From: Streptomyces sp. HPF1205
Lineage (GTDB): Bacteria; Actinomycetota; Actinomycetes; Streptomycetales; Streptomycetaceae
Length of the DNA stretch: 64,000 nt
NCBI RefSeq assembly: GCF_020400825.1
Contig: NZ_JAINVH010000002.1
Coordinates: 62,001 to 126,000, forward strand
Reading direction: 5' to 3'
Positions within the stretch are counted from its first letter, which is position 1, and the number at the start of each line of letters is the position of its first letter. The notes under the pieces are model-generated. The model did not search any database. It was not told where the DNA came from and worked only from the letters and a program-made list of their open reading frames with translations. The position numbers and the translations under genes are program-made. Of this stretch, positions 9,923 to 18,852 are shown in pieces.

Positions 9923-10570
9923 TCAGCGTGCGGCCGAGGGCGCCCTGTTCGGAGCGCGTCTGTCCACATCTGTGGAAAACCCGGCCTGTGGCGTGGCGCT
10001 TCGGCGGCGCGGGCGTCCCCGTAGTACCTGGCTCACCGCCGCCTGGGCTCCCGCAACCGCACGACCCTCGCGGATCCAGTCCTCCTGCGCGCGCTGGCGC
10101 GGGGAGAGCTGGGAACGGCGGTTGACCTCGCGCAGCAGCGCTCCCGCGTGGTGGCCGAGGCCCTGGACGCGGGACCGTACGCGCTCGGCCTGCTCGCGGT
10201 AGTACGCGGCGTCCGCCGCCGAAGCCTGCAGCGCCCGTTCGACCAGTTCAGGGGCCGCACCCGAGGCCCGCAACCGCTCTACGACGGGGCCGCCGCCGTC
10301 CGCCGCCACATCCCGGTAGTCACGTGCCCGGCCGGCGGCCCGGTCGGCCGCGGCCTGGGCATCACGCAGGTTACGGAAAGTCTGGACAAGTTCGGCGTCC
10401 AGCCGCTGCTCGGTCAGCGACGCCGCCGGGCCGCCTGCCGTGATCCGGTCACTGGCCCGGCTGCCTTCGGGCGGCGGGGCGGAGACGGCCGCGTTCCCGA
10501 GCGCCACGGCGGCTCGCCACTCGCGGCCAGGTCGGTGCGTCTCCGCCTGGGCGGCCATGGTCCGCAGCAC
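9923..10570 (-). CDS. Unknown helical protein in the conjugation block
   Basis: About 215 residues from GTG at 10570, or 211 from ATG at 10558; the sequence does not settle which. The gene starts about 10 bases after the stop of the DnaB-N gene. The middle (residues 60-170) is a long charged helix likely to form a coiled coil, and the tail is basic, with GRPRRRS near residue 190. No signal peptide is present. Function is unknown; the basic tail could bind nucleic acid. Confidence 0.65.
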   Translation of the reverse strand: MLRTMAAQAETHRPGREWRAAVALGNAAVSAPPPEGSRASDRITAGGPAASLTEQRLDAELVQTFRNLRDAQAAADRAAGRARDYRDVAADGGGPVVERLRASGAAPELVERALQASAADAAYYREQAERVRSRVQGLGHHAGALLREVNRRSQLSPRQRAQEDWIREGRAVAGAQAAVSQVLRGRPRRRSATPQAGFSTDVDRRAPNRAPSAAR

Positions 10571-10579
10571 GCCCGCCGC

Positions 10580-12277
10580 CTACGGGCCGCACTGGGCCGC
10601 GACCTTGGCGTAACGGGCGCTGAATCGTACCGACTCCTCCGCCGTCCACGGGCGGATCGCCTCACGCACCGCGGTAGCGGCGGCTTCAGGCTCACGGCTC
10701 CACCGCGACGAGCCGTCCGGCAAGCGCGACGCATGGTTGAGGTAGAGGGCGGTGCCGTCCGGACGGAAGACGCTCACCGTGTCGGCGAGCGGCTCGTTGT
10801 CCACCAGGCGCAGTACGTCGGGCAGGCGGTCCTCGGGCAAAGGAGGTGGCGGTCCGCCGAGGTCCCTCTGCAGGTGGACGTCCAGGGCTGACAGCCGCCG
10901 TTGCGGTTCGCTCAGCGGTACGGCGGCCAGCTCCACCCGGAAGCCGGCGGTCCGGAACCGCCGCATCGCAGCCGCAAGAGCCTCCGGGTCAGCGGCCCTG
11001 GTGTGGACGACCGTGTCCAGGCCCTTCGCCCGCACATACTCCTCGGCGACGCGATACCGGGCAGCCGCATCCGCCGTCCCCGACGCATCGACCACCGCGC
11101 GCAGGGCATGGTCCGGCGGGAAACCCCGGCCGAGGGTGACCGGTTCGGAGCCGCGCCGGGCCAGCGCATCCCGTACGAGTACGGCCGCCGCCCCCGCGGC
11201 AACGGGATCACCCGCCACGAAGACGACCACCGGGCGCGGCCCCGACGCCACCTCCGCCGAAGGAGTCGCCGAAGCAGTCCGCTCCACGGCCGCCTGCAAC
11301 TCAGCCGCGGCCCGTAGCGCCTCCTCCTGTACGGCGTGGTCGAAGATCCGCTGAGCCAGGTACGCCGCTCCGCCCCCGCCCGCGACCGTCAGGGCTTCCC
11401 GGGCCTCGGCGGGGCCGAAGCCCTCCGTCCAGGGCGCCACCGTGTCCGCCTCCGCCACGGCCAGCAGCTCGTCCACCGCCTCGCCCCGCGACCGCAGCGA
11501 GCGCACCGCCGCGAAAAGCACGCCGCACGCCCGGTTGGTGAAGCTGTGCGGGGTGAGCCGCTGCACCTCCGGCTCCTCCAGCAGCGCGGGCTCCCGTACA
11601 AGGGCAGCCACGAGAGCCGTCTCCCGGAGCATGGCCTCCGTCATCGGTACGGCCCCGGGCCCGCCGGCCACCCGCGCGGCCGTAACCTCCTCCTCGGTCG
11701 GCGGCACCTCCCTGTCAAGGGGCCGCCCCTCGTCCGAGAGCACGCCGGCGTCCAGCGCCGACTCCCCCGCCAGCTCGCCCGCCGCCCGCCGCGCGTCCGA
11801 TGCGCCGACCGCCAAGTCCCGCACCGCCGAGCGGTCGTCGAGGTCAGCCTCCTCTGCCCGCCGCGCCAGCCGAATCGCCTGCTCACCGACCGCCCGGCGC
11901 AGTGCGTAGCGCACGACCAGCCGTCCGTAGTGCGGGATGTGGTCGGTACGCGGGCACGCTCCGGCGAGGGCGCTGACGTACGCGGGCGTCGCGCCCGGCA
12001 CCGCCGCCCGTTCCGCGACCGCCCGGGGCCGATCGGCCGCGCGCTCATCGCCGTCGTCCACGTCCCCGGCGTCCTCAAGGTCGAGCACCGCCCGGTACAC
12101 GGCCGCGTGCGTCCAGCTCCGGAAGTGCTCAGGGGTCAGCCACGGCCGAACCGCCGCCCGCGCCGCCCTGCTGAGCAACAACCCGCCCAGCAACGCCCGC
12201 TCCACCATGTGCGTGACCTGTGCGTGCGCGTCCTCCAGCCCCAGCGCGGCCACGTCCTCGGCTACGGGTTGGCTCAC
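10580..12277 (-). CDS. DnaB-N domain protein with degenerate P-loop-like C-terminal domain
   Basis: 565 residues from a GTG at 12277 that overlaps the previous stop (GTGA). Residues about 15-110 resemble the N-terminal domain of replicative helicase DnaB (VERALLGGLLLS, then a WLTPEHFRSWTHAAVY-type stretch). A second stretch near residues 230-330 looks like another helical copy. The C-terminal region starts with VVVFVAGDPVAAGAAA, placed like a zeta-toxin/kinase P-loop but lacking the GKT/S residues. The RecA-like DnaB motor is absent. It is therefore not a helicase; it may bind DnaB or primase at a transfer or replication origin. That role is inferred. Confidence 0.7.
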   Translation of the reverse strand: MSQPVAEDVAALGLEDAHAQVTHMVERALLGGLLLSRAARAAVRPWLTPEHFRSWTHAAVYRAVLDLEDAGDVDDGDERAADRPRAVAERAAVPGATPAYVSALAGACPRTDHIPHYGRLVVRYALRRAVGEQAIRLARRAEEADLDDRSAVRDLAVGASDARRAAGELAGESALDAGVLSDEGRPLDREVPPTEEEVTAARVAGGPGAVPMTEAMLRETALVAALVREPALLEEPEVQRLTPHSFTNRACGVLFAAVRSLRSRGEAVDELLAVAEADTVAPWTEGFGPAEAREALTVAGGGGAAYLAQRIFDHAVQEEALRAAAELQAAVERTASATPSAEVASGPRPVVVFVAGDPVAAGAAAVLVRDALARRGSEPVTLGRGFPPDHALRAVVDASGTADAAARYRVAEEYVRAKGLDTVVHTRAADPEALAAAMRRFRTAGFRVELAAVPLSEPQRRLSALDVHLQRDLGGPPPPLPEDRLPDVLRLVDNEPLADTVSVFRPDGTALYLNHASRLPDGSSRWSREPEAAATAVREAIRPWTAEESVRFSARYAKVAAQCGP

Positions 12278-12810
12278 GGCACCTCCCCCTGCGCCGCGCT
12301 GACCGCCGCATCGGCCGCGGCCAAAGCCACCGCGTACTCGTCGAGCACGCCGGCCAGCTCCCGCGGCGCCCGCACATACCCGGCGCCGTACCGGACCCAC
12401 CACTTGTCGCCGTACCGCACCTGCCCGCCGTCAGGAGTGAGCGCCCGAGCCTGGCCGATCGCGAGAGCCCCCAGGACCCGTTCCGTACGAGCGAGCTGGT
12501 CGCGGATGGCGAGGCAGCGGTCCCGAACGGCCCGCACGGCGGCACGCCAGTCCGGCCGCATCATGGCCCGGGCTGCGCCAAGTTCCTCGGCAAGAGCCCG
12601 CCAACGATCCGCCTCCGGCAGGTCCGGTACGGGCGCGCCGAGCGCCGTCGCCTCCTGAGCCACGCACCCCTCGATCACCTCATCGAGCAGGCGTTGCGCG
12701 GCTTCGTACGAGGCCGCGTCCGCGTGCGACCAGCCGGCGGGGCGGACGTCGGCGAGCACCGGGCGTTCGGACGGCCGGTCATACGTGGAGTCGGGTGCTG
12801 CCATGGTCAC
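12274..12810 (-). CDS. Unknown protein in the conjugation block
   Basis: 178 residues from GTG at 12810, preceded by GGGAGGGACC; ATG at 12804 is also possible. Predicted helical, with a short aromatic segment near residue 130 (GDKWWVRYGAGYVRAP) that is the only distinctive feature. No signal peptide is seen. It overlaps the next gene by four bases (GTGA), so translation is coupled to that of the DnaB-N protein. The family is not recognised. Confidence 0.7.
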   Translation of the reverse strand: MTMAAPDSTYDRPSERPVLADVRPAGWSHADAASYEAAQRLLDEVIEGCVAQEATALGAPVPDLPEADRWRALAEELGAARAMMRPDWRAAVRAVRDRCLAIRDQLARTERVLGALAIGQARALTPDGGQVRYGDKWWVRYGAGYVRAPRELAGVLDEYAVALAAADAAVSAAQGEVP

Positions 12811-12825
12811 GGTCCCTCCCGAGGT

Positions 12826-12969
12826 TCAGGTCTGCGCGTCCGCCGGGTGCTGCCGTGCGGCCGCCTCGGGCGCGGGATGGCGGGCGGGCTGGGTGCCGAA
12901 GTCCGACGTCCACAGGTACGCGGCCAAGTCGTCCGCGGTCTCCGCGCGGCTCGCTCGCCGTACGGGCGG
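12826..12969 (-). pseudogene. Cut-off 3' part of the DUF4913 gene after an in-frame TAA
   Basis: Directly after the TAA that ends the DUF4913 frame, the same frame continues for 47 codons to a TGA at 12826-12828. About 43 of these end in G or C, which is coding-like. The peptide includes ETADDLAAYLWTSDFGTQP. The TGA lies 15 bases before the GTG of the next gene, a normal operon gap, whereas the TAA leaves a gap of 159 bases. A premature stop, or stop readthrough, is the simplest reading. Confidence 0.5.
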
Positions 12970-13344
12970 TTACTGGTGGCCGCCGCTGAGGCAGGTGGCG
13001 ACCTGCAGATAAGGGGCGAAGTTGTGGAGGGTCGCGATCCACTCGGCTTCGGCGAGGTCCCGCCCTCCCCCGGCCTGGCCGTCCTCGGCGCAGTAGATAC
13101 GGACCCACCCCACGTACAGCGCGGTCAGGTGCTCCCGTACCGGCGGGTGCAGGTACCAGCAGGGCGGAACCGTGTTGTGCAGCCAGTGGTTGTCGATCAG
13201 CCAGTCCACCCACTCGGCGAGCTCGCGCATACGGGCCCGCCGTTCGGCCGGCTCCATGGCGGCCCACACCCAGCCGGTGTGCGGCACGACCTCACCGACA
13301 AGCTCGTCGCCAACGAGCCCTTCCAGCTCACCGTCATCCCGCAT
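12970..13344 (-). CDS. DUF4913-like protein, probably prematurely stopped
   Basis: 124 residues starting at ATG 13344, which overlaps the end of the coupling-protein gene by 11 bases. It has the tryptophan-rich pattern of DUF4913 proteins found on actinobacterial plasmids and integrative elements: WVDWLIDNHWLH near residue 45 and WYLHPPVREHLTALYVGW near 63. The family's function is not known to me. Its constant place next to the coupling protein suggests an accessory transfer role. The frame ends with TAA, but coding-like sequence continues in frame (12826-12969). Confidence 0.7.
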   Translation of the reverse strand: MRDDGELEGLVGDELVGEVVPHTGWVWAAMEPAERRARMRELAEWVDWLIDNHWLHNTVPPCWYLHPPVREHLTALYVGWVRIYCAEDGQAGGGRDLAEAEWIATLHNFAPYLQVATCLSGGHQ

Positions 13345-15052
13345 CCGTCACCGCCTCCCGCTTCCCCGCCGCCACTCGCGGCTCCGGCACCTTCCCCGCC
13401 TCGCTCACGTACCGGCGCAGGTCCCGGTCCCGGAAGGTCAGCCGCATCCGCACCTTCACCGGCGGGCGGTTGGCGTACTGCGCGACCGCCGTGAAGTCGG
13501 GCATCTGCTGGAGGCTGTGGACGGGGGCCAGGTCAGTCTCGGTCGGGGAGGAGTTGGACGAGAACTCGCCGCGCGAGCGGCCGACCGACGTCCGTAGGAC
13601 CTCAGTCCGGCCGAGCATTGTCTGGAAGTACCGCAGCGTCTCGGGGTCCGCGCAGCCCGGCAGCAGCATCCGCAGCCCGCTCGCGTTGAGGACCGTGTTG
13701 GCCTTCTGCTGCCCGAGCCGGTCGCGGAGCTGCGACAGGTCGTGCCAGACGGTCAGCAGCACGATGCCCATGCCGCGTCCCGTGGTGAGGATGTTGGGCA
13801 GCCGCGGATAGCGCAGCATGTTGCCGGCCTCGTCGACGAGCACGCCGAGCGCCGGGGCCAGCGCCTTGCCCGTCGCCGCATAACGCGCCTCCGCCCCATG
13901 GATGATCGACGCGATGAGCGAGGTCAGCAGCGGCGCGAAGCGTTCCGCGTCCGCCTCGCTCGCGATCAGGCAGACGGTCCCGCACTCGTCAAGCAACCGC
14001 TCGACGGTGAAGTCCGTCCCGGCGGCCGACTTCCGTACCTCCTCGTCCGCGTAGACGCGCGCGATGACGTTGAGGGTGAACTGGACGGAGCCGATGCCGT
14101 CCTCGTGCAGCCGCAGCCAGGGGGAGGCGTAGTCGTCGGCGACATCGCCGTAACCGTGGTCCAGCAGCACCGCCCGTACGTGGTCGACGGCGTCCTTGCC
14201 CAGACCGAGCCATCGGCGCATGTCGGTGACGCCGCCGCCCGACAGGTGCGCGGCCAGCAGGATGCCCTTCAGGACGCTGCGGGCCTGGTCGACCCAGGGC
14301 GCGGCCCGCTTGTCGTCGCCGGACGCCGACGCCTCGGCCATCCACGCGGCCATACGGTCGGCAGCGCGCGCGTCCGTGCAGTAGTCGACGGGCGACCAGC
14401 GGTGAGTGCTCCGCCCCGTCACCCCGGCGGGGGCAATCAGCCAGACCGGGCCCAGCGCCCGGCGCCGCTCGTAAATGACGTCGAGGTCGGCGGCCTTGGT
14501 GGTCGTGATCACCAGCGGCCCTTGCCACTCCGCCCCGTTCGGGAGAAGCAGCCCCGTCGTCTTCGACGAGCCCGGCGGCCCGAAGACGGTCGCGGAGATG
14601 TTCGGCTGGGCGGCGAGGATCCGTCGGGTACGCAAGCCGCGCCCGGCGGTCAGGCGGTTGGGCCGCTGCTCCGGCCGGGCAGGTGCCGCGAGCCGCCGCT
14701 CGACCGCCGCCCCACCCCACTGCGCCCCGCCGACGTGCCGCCCGCCTCCCCCGTACCGGACCCTGAGCCCCCAGCCGGCCGCCCCTGCCGCCGCCCACAC
14801 CACCACCGTCAGCGCCCAGAACAACCAGGCGGGCGGGGCCGGGTCGAACGCCCGCCCGGGCCCATGCCCGAAGACCGTGAGCATGGTCGTCCCCGCGTCG
14901 TACCGCCGCCGGGCCATCCCCCGCCCCGCCAGCCACGACGCCACCGGCCCCGTGACCAGCGTGAACGCCACCGCACCCGCCCCGACCAGGATCAGCGCGG
15001 GAACCATGAGCGATTCGCCGGCCGCCGCCCGCGGCCTCGACGGGCCGCTCAT
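13334..15052 (-). CDS. TraG/VirD4-type conjugative coupling ATPase
   Basis: 572 residues from ATG at 15052. Two N-terminal membrane segments (about residues 15-35 and 70-95) are followed by a TraG/TraD-like ATPase domain. Walker A is FGPPGSSKT near residue 160, with serine in place of the usual glycine-lysine spacing; Walker B lies in LGVLVDEAGN near 405. Family members sit at the membrane and feed DNA with its relaxase into the secretion channel. The neighbours VirB4-like ATPase, TrbL and SCO6880-type protein fit this. The longer open frame to 15184 is noncoding upstream DNA. Confidence 0.9.
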   Translation of the reverse strand: MSGPSRPRAAAGESLMVPALILVGAGAVAFTLVTGPVASWLAGRGMARRRYDAGTTMLTVFGHGPGRAFDPAPPAWLFWALTVVVWAAAGAAGWGLRVRYGGGGRHVGGAQWGGAAVERRLAAPARPEQRPNRLTAGRGLRTRRILAAQPNISATVFGPPGSSKTTGLLLPNGAEWQGPLVITTTKAADLDVIYERRRALGPVWLIAPAGVTGRSTHRWSPVDYCTDARAADRMAAWMAEASASGDDKRAAPWVDQARSVLKGILLAAHLSGGGVTDMRRWLGLGKDAVDHVRAVLLDHGYGDVADDYASPWLRLHEDGIGSVQFTLNVIARVYADEEVRKSAAGTDFTVERLLDECGTVCLIASEADAERFAPLLTSLIASIIHGAEARYAATGKALAPALGVLVDEAGNMLRYPRLPNILTTGRGMGIVLLTVWHDLSQLRDRLGQQKANTVLNASGLRMLLPGCADPETLRYFQTMLGRTEVLRTSVGRSRGEFSSNSSPTETDLAPVHSLQQMPDFTAVAQYANRPPVKVRMRLTFRDRDLRRYVSEAGKVPEPRVAAGKREAVTDAG

Positions 15053-15246
15053 GTCCGCACTGCCTTGGGCTGGTCGCGTGCAGGGCTGCCCGGATGCCCC
15101 GGCAGGCCAGCGCAGACAGGCGCCTCGCCACCGGCGACCGCAGCGCCCCTCCGGCCGGCCCCGTACGCACCAGGGCCGCCGCATACCTCGGCCGCCCGGC
15201 CTGCATCCGGCCGACTACCGGCACACCGTCCCGGGATACTGGCGTC

Positions 15247-15771
15247 GTGGCCGTCACCCAGCAGCTCGCCCGCGTCTCGGCGGAGTACCTTGCCGCGTGC
15301 CGCCAGTCCGCCGGCACGTCGCCGGACCGCGACCCTCACTGGGATCCGCCAGCGTCCGACGTGCTGGACCTGGGCTGGGCTCCGACGCTGCTGCAGCGAC
15401 TCGGCGAGATAGCCGGGCTCGACGAGGTCCATCTGGATGCCCTCCGCAGGGCCACAGACGGCGGCACCGGCCTCGCCCTGGCCTTCCTCAACACCCACCC
15501 GCACGCCATCGCCCCCTTTGGGCCCGCCCCCACGGCCCTGTCCGCCCCTCAAGCGGCGCGTGTCTCCGACCTGCTCGGCCACATCGACATGCCCGCCCTC
15601 CTCGACACCCTGCCGACCGACGACCGCGAAGCCGCCTCCTTGATCGGGCACGGGGCGGCCAACATCACCGGCGATCCGAGGGCGTACCTGCTGAAGCACT
15701 TCCACGCCCTCCGCGACTTCTACATCGATGCGGCAAAGCGCCACCTGCTCGTCGTGCTCTGGTGGGACTGA
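15247..15771 (+). CDS. DUF1877-like protein, antisense inside the transfer block
   Basis: 174 residues from GTG at 15247. The C-terminal half matches the DUF1877 (YfbM-like) pattern: ALSAPQAARVSDLLGHID, then a YLLKHFHALRDFYIDAA helix and a hydrophobic end. It is the only plus-strand gene between the coupling protein and the VirB4 gene and ends 20 bases from the latter. GATACT at 15235-15240 lies six bases before the GTG, which would give a leaderless message. The family's role is unknown. Its orientation suggests later insertion with independent expression. Confidence 0.6.
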   Translation: MAVTQQLARVSAEYLAACRQSAGTSPDRDPHWDPPASDVLDLGWAPTLLQRLGEIAGLDEVHLDALRRATDGGTGLALAFLNTHPHAIAPFGPAPTALSAPQAARVSDLLGHIDMPALLDTLPTDDREAASLIGHGAANITGDPRAYLLKHFHALRDFYIDAAKRHLLVVLWWD

Positions 15772-15791
15772 ACGGCGACCAAACCACGAGC

Positions 15792-17324
15792 TCATACGGT
15801 CATCCGTTCGTCCGTATGGAACAGCTCCTGCTCCAGCGCCGACAGGTGCAACTGGACCGGGTGGGAGCCCGCCTTCCCCACCCGCCACAGCGCCCGGCCC
15901 ACGTGCGCCTTGCCCCACGAGCTGATCAGCTCGCACTCGGCGTCGGTCAGTCCGACCGCGTCCCGGATGGCTGCCAGCGGCCGTGTGTCCTGGGCGAGTT
16001 GGACCCGGGTGTCGCAGGAGCTGATCATGTCCTTGGCGATGGCGACCGCCTCGGAGTCGGCGGCGCCCACGCTCTCGAAGTCGGCGAGCCGGTGGGTGGC
16101 CAGCACCTGGATCGTGCCGTCGGCCCGCGAGAGCCGCAGGTCAGAGTCGATCTTGCGGACCTGCGAGGCACCGCCGGACCGCATCTGCCGCCACAGCTCG
16201 TCCCGTACGACGAGGCGCGGCGGCCCCGGGGTGTCGATCGCGGCCTGCGCCCAGGAGGACACGCAGGTCAGGATCATGGACACGATGTCGTCGCCGTAGG
16301 ACTGCATGCGGGAGATGTCGACGCACTGGATGGGCGCCTCGAAGTCCAGGGCGGAGCTGGTCTCGTCGTCGAAGAGGCCGCCCAGGTGGCCGGTCACCAT
16401 CGCGCCGAGGGCGGCCCGGATGGAGCGGGTGAGTTCGCGGGTGGTCTGCACGTCCTGGTCGCGCACGCGGAGCTCGTGGGCCATGGCCGGGGTCGGGTCC
16501 ATCAGGGCCGCGTGTACGGCGGGCAGGGTCGGTGGGGCGAGGCGGCTGCTGCCCGCCAGCTCACCCGTGACCTCCCGGATGGCGGCCGAGACGGCTTCCT
16601 CCTCCTCGGCCAGAAGCGTTCGTCGCAGCTGAAGCTCCAGCAGGGCCTTCAGCAACGACAGGCGCCTACGGTGGATCTCGGTGAGGCGGGTGGCCAGGAC
16701 GTGGCGGTCGCTGATCTGGTCCAGGCCCTGGCCGAGCGGGCCGGCGTCGAGCGGGTTCAGCCGGCCCGGCATCCCGGGGCCGAGCAGCAGCGGCTCGTGG
16801 CCGAGGTGCCGGCAGAGCCCCGCGTACTCGCCCTTTACGTCACCGGCGATCAGCGTCCGCGTACCGAAGGCCATCAGCCGCAACGCCAGCGCCTTGATGT
16901 GCGCGGACTTCCCGCTGCCGGGGATGCCGGTGATCATCACGTTGGGGTTGGTGACCAGCCCCGCGCCGACCCAGACCGACGGGTGCGCCGAGAAGGCCCG
17001 CATGGTCAGGACGTTCCAGCCGATGTACGCCCCGATGGGCGGCAGCGAGCCCGCGTGCAGGAAGGGGTAGAGGCCCGCGACCTGCGAGGTGTCGGCGCGG
17101 AAGACCTCAGGCCGCGCCTCGGACGCCGCCCGGCCCGCGTACGGCCCGGACCAGCCCAGCCGCCCGGGGTACGGGCCGAGGTTCGCCGACGCCGGGGCAC
17201 TCGTCGGCGCAGGCTGGGCGGCGGGGCGCGGCCGGTCGCCCGCCAGCAAGTGCGCGACCCGCTGCGACGGCAGGACGGTCTCGTCCCCGGCCCTGACCCT
17301 CCCCGTACGGGACAGCAGCCGCAT
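15792..17324 (-). CDS. VirB4/TraC-like secretion ATPase
   Basis: 510 residues. The ATG at 17324 overlaps the previous stop (TGATG). Walker A is GIPGSGKS near residue 136 and Walker B lies in RLVVRDELWRQM near 373, followed by the arginine-rich DLRLSRADGTIQVLATHR region typical of VirB4 C-terminal ATPase domains. The protein is about half the length of classical VirB4 because the N-terminal part appears to be provided by the upstream SCO6880-type gene. It should energise channel assembly or substrate transfer at the membrane. Confidence 0.85.
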   Translation of the reverse strand: MRLLSRTGRVRAGDETVLPSQRVAHLLAGDRPRPAAQPAPTSAPASANLGPYPGRLGWSGPYAGRAASEARPEVFRADTSQVAGLYPFLHAGSLPPIGAYIGWNVLTMRAFSAHPSVWVGAGLVTNPNVMITGIPGSGKSAHIKALALRLMAFGTRTLIAGDVKGEYAGLCRHLGHEPLLLGPGMPGRLNPLDAGPLGQGLDQISDRHVLATRLTEIHRRRLSLLKALLELQLRRTLLAEEEEAVSAAIREVTGELAGSSRLAPPTLPAVHAALMDPTPAMAHELRVRDQDVQTTRELTRSIRAALGAMVTGHLGGLFDDETSSALDFEAPIQCVDISRMQSYGDDIVSMILTCVSSWAQAAIDTPGPPRLVVRDELWRQMRSGGASQVRKIDSDLRLSRADGTIQVLATHRLADFESVGAADSEAVAIAKDMISSCDTRVQLAQDTRPLAAIRDAVGLTDAECELISSWGKAHVGRALWRVGKAGSHPVQLHLSALEQELFHTDERMTV

Positions 17325-18850
17325 CACAGCACCGCCCGCCGCGCCGGAAGGCCCTGCCCGAGCGGCAGTGCGGCCGCCGCGAAGCCCGCGTCCTGCGCGC
17401 CCCACAGCCGCCGCAGCTCCAGCCCGGCCGCCGCCCCGTCCTGCTGCAGCTCGGCGCAGGCCGTCTCCAGGTCGGCCGGGTCGGTCACCGTGACCGTGAC
17501 CAGCCCGGTGAACCGTACGATGCCGTGCCCGGCGGCCCGCGCCATGTCCTGCTCCAGGGCCCGGCTCATGTCTGCCCGTTCGTCCATCGACTCGATGCGG
17601 CCGGTACGCGCCCGCAGCCGCCGTGCCACGTCCCGCTTCGTCCGCTCCTTCGACAACTCCGCTCGCGCCCGGCGCGGCCCGAGCGGCTCGTACAGCAGCG
17701 TCAGGGACCGGGCGGCCGACGGGCGCGGCCGGAGGAGGGGCAGCAGGCAGGTGGCGTAGACGGAGGCCGCGGGCCAGCCGCGCACCTGGGAGGTGACGCT
17801 GATTGCGCCGTCGTGCCGGTACGAGCCCCAGGACGTCTCGGCGGCAGCCGGCCCCGCCAGGTCCGGGTCGACGCCCGCCCGTACCCCCTCCCAATCAGGG
17901 GCTCCGACAGCGGCATTGCGCATCGCCAACTCGGCCACCGCGTCCGGGTCGTAGCCGGTACGGATCACCTGGGCGAGCTCGCGCGGGCCGAGCTGGGACA
18001 CGACGGTCAGGTCCGCCGCGGCCAGCGAGGACTGCATCGCGACCAGCTCCCGTACGAGCACCGCGCACGCGCCCAGCCGGCCGCCGCCCGCGCCCTTGAT
18101 GGCGAGGCGCGCCCGGGCGGCGGAGAGGGTGATGGTCAGATACGTGCTGCGGTTGTTGGCGATCGGGCCGCCCTGCGCGGCCAGGTCCCTGACCAGGCCG
18201 ACGGCTTCGGGAGGCGCGGACGGGTCCAGGTGCAGCTCGGTCCAGGACTGGAGCGCGGTCCCGTCGTCGGGCAGGGACCGCTCGTGCACGGCGATCCGTA
18301 CGATCGGGCCGCCCTCGACGCACTGGGTGCGAAGGAACGCTCCCCAGGCGGCGACCCGGCGGTTGACGGTCTCGGTGTCCTCCAGCGCCAGGCCGGGATA
18401 GCGGATCTCGACGACCGCCGAGTACGTGCCCTCCAACGGGTCGTAGACCACAGCCAGTTCCTCGCCACCACCAATGGGGGCGTGGAGGATGCGGAGCCGG
18501 GCGAGGACGCCGGGCAGGTCGGTGGGCTGGGCGTCGTGGTCGGTACGGCGGCGCGGGGCGAAGACTCCGGACAGGAACACGCTGCGGCCTCCCGCCACGT
18601 TGATCTGATGCCGTACGGCCAGGACCGCCCACTCGTCGGCCGTCATGCCGAAGACCCGGGCCGTGGCGGTGACGAGCAGCAGTGCCGCGACGGGCAGCGC
18701 GACCAGCTCGCCGGACCAGTCCTGGGCATAGACGGGCATGAGCACGGTGAGGGCCGCCGACGCGACAAGGGCGCAGCCGGTGAGGGACATCTGGCCGAAG
18801 AAGCCGTGGCGTTCGGTCTGCCAGCCGGCGTAGGTGTGCGGTTCGGTCAT
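17324..18850 (-). CDS. SCO6880-type membrane protein of the transfer apparatus
   Basis: 508 residues from ATG at 18850. Two hydrophobic segments near residues 20-40 and 48-68 form a PrgI-like N-terminal membrane part, followed by a long soluble region rich in strands (EELAVVYDPLEGTYSAVVEI). This matches the family named after S. coelicolor SCO6880, which sits beside VirB4-like ATPases in actinobacterial elements. It probably corresponds to the N-terminal half of VirB4/PrgI-type proteins. The long open frame reaching 20515 is a shadow of the TrbL gene. Confidence 0.8.
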   Translation of the reverse strand: MTEPHTYAGWQTERHGFFGQMSLTGCALVASAALTVLMPVYAQDWSGELVALPVAALLLVTATARVFGMTADEWAVLAVRHQINVAGGRSVFLSGVFAPRRRTDHDAQPTDLPGVLARLRILHAPIGGGEELAVVYDPLEGTYSAVVEIRYPGLALEDTETVNRRVAAWGAFLRTQCVEGGPIVRIAVHERSLPDDGTALQSWTELHLDPSAPPEAVGLVRDLAAQGGPIANNRSTYLTITLSAARARLAIKGAGGGRLGACAVLVRELVAMQSSLAAADLTVVSQLGPRELAQVIRTGYDPDAVAELAMRNAAVGAPDWEGVRAGVDPDLAGPAAAETSWGSYRHDGAISVTSQVRGWPAASVYATCLLPLLRPRPSAARSLTLLYEPLGPRRARAELSKERTKRDVARRLRARTGRIESMDERADMSRALEQDMARAAGHGIVRFTGLVTVTVTDPADLETACAELQQDGAAAGLELRRLWGAQDAGFAAAALPLGQGLPARRAVL

Positions 18851-18852
18851 GG

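Noticed and set aside
12779..13267. 162-codon minus frame overlapping the DUF4913 gene
   Set aside because: Arg/Gly/Pro-rich shadow in another frame; the DUF4913 frame has recognisable conserved tryptophans.
14475..17759. Plus-strand open frame of 1094 codons
   Set aside because: It is antisense to the coupling protein, VirB4 and SCO6880-type genes, with Arg/Pro-rich shadow composition and no domain.
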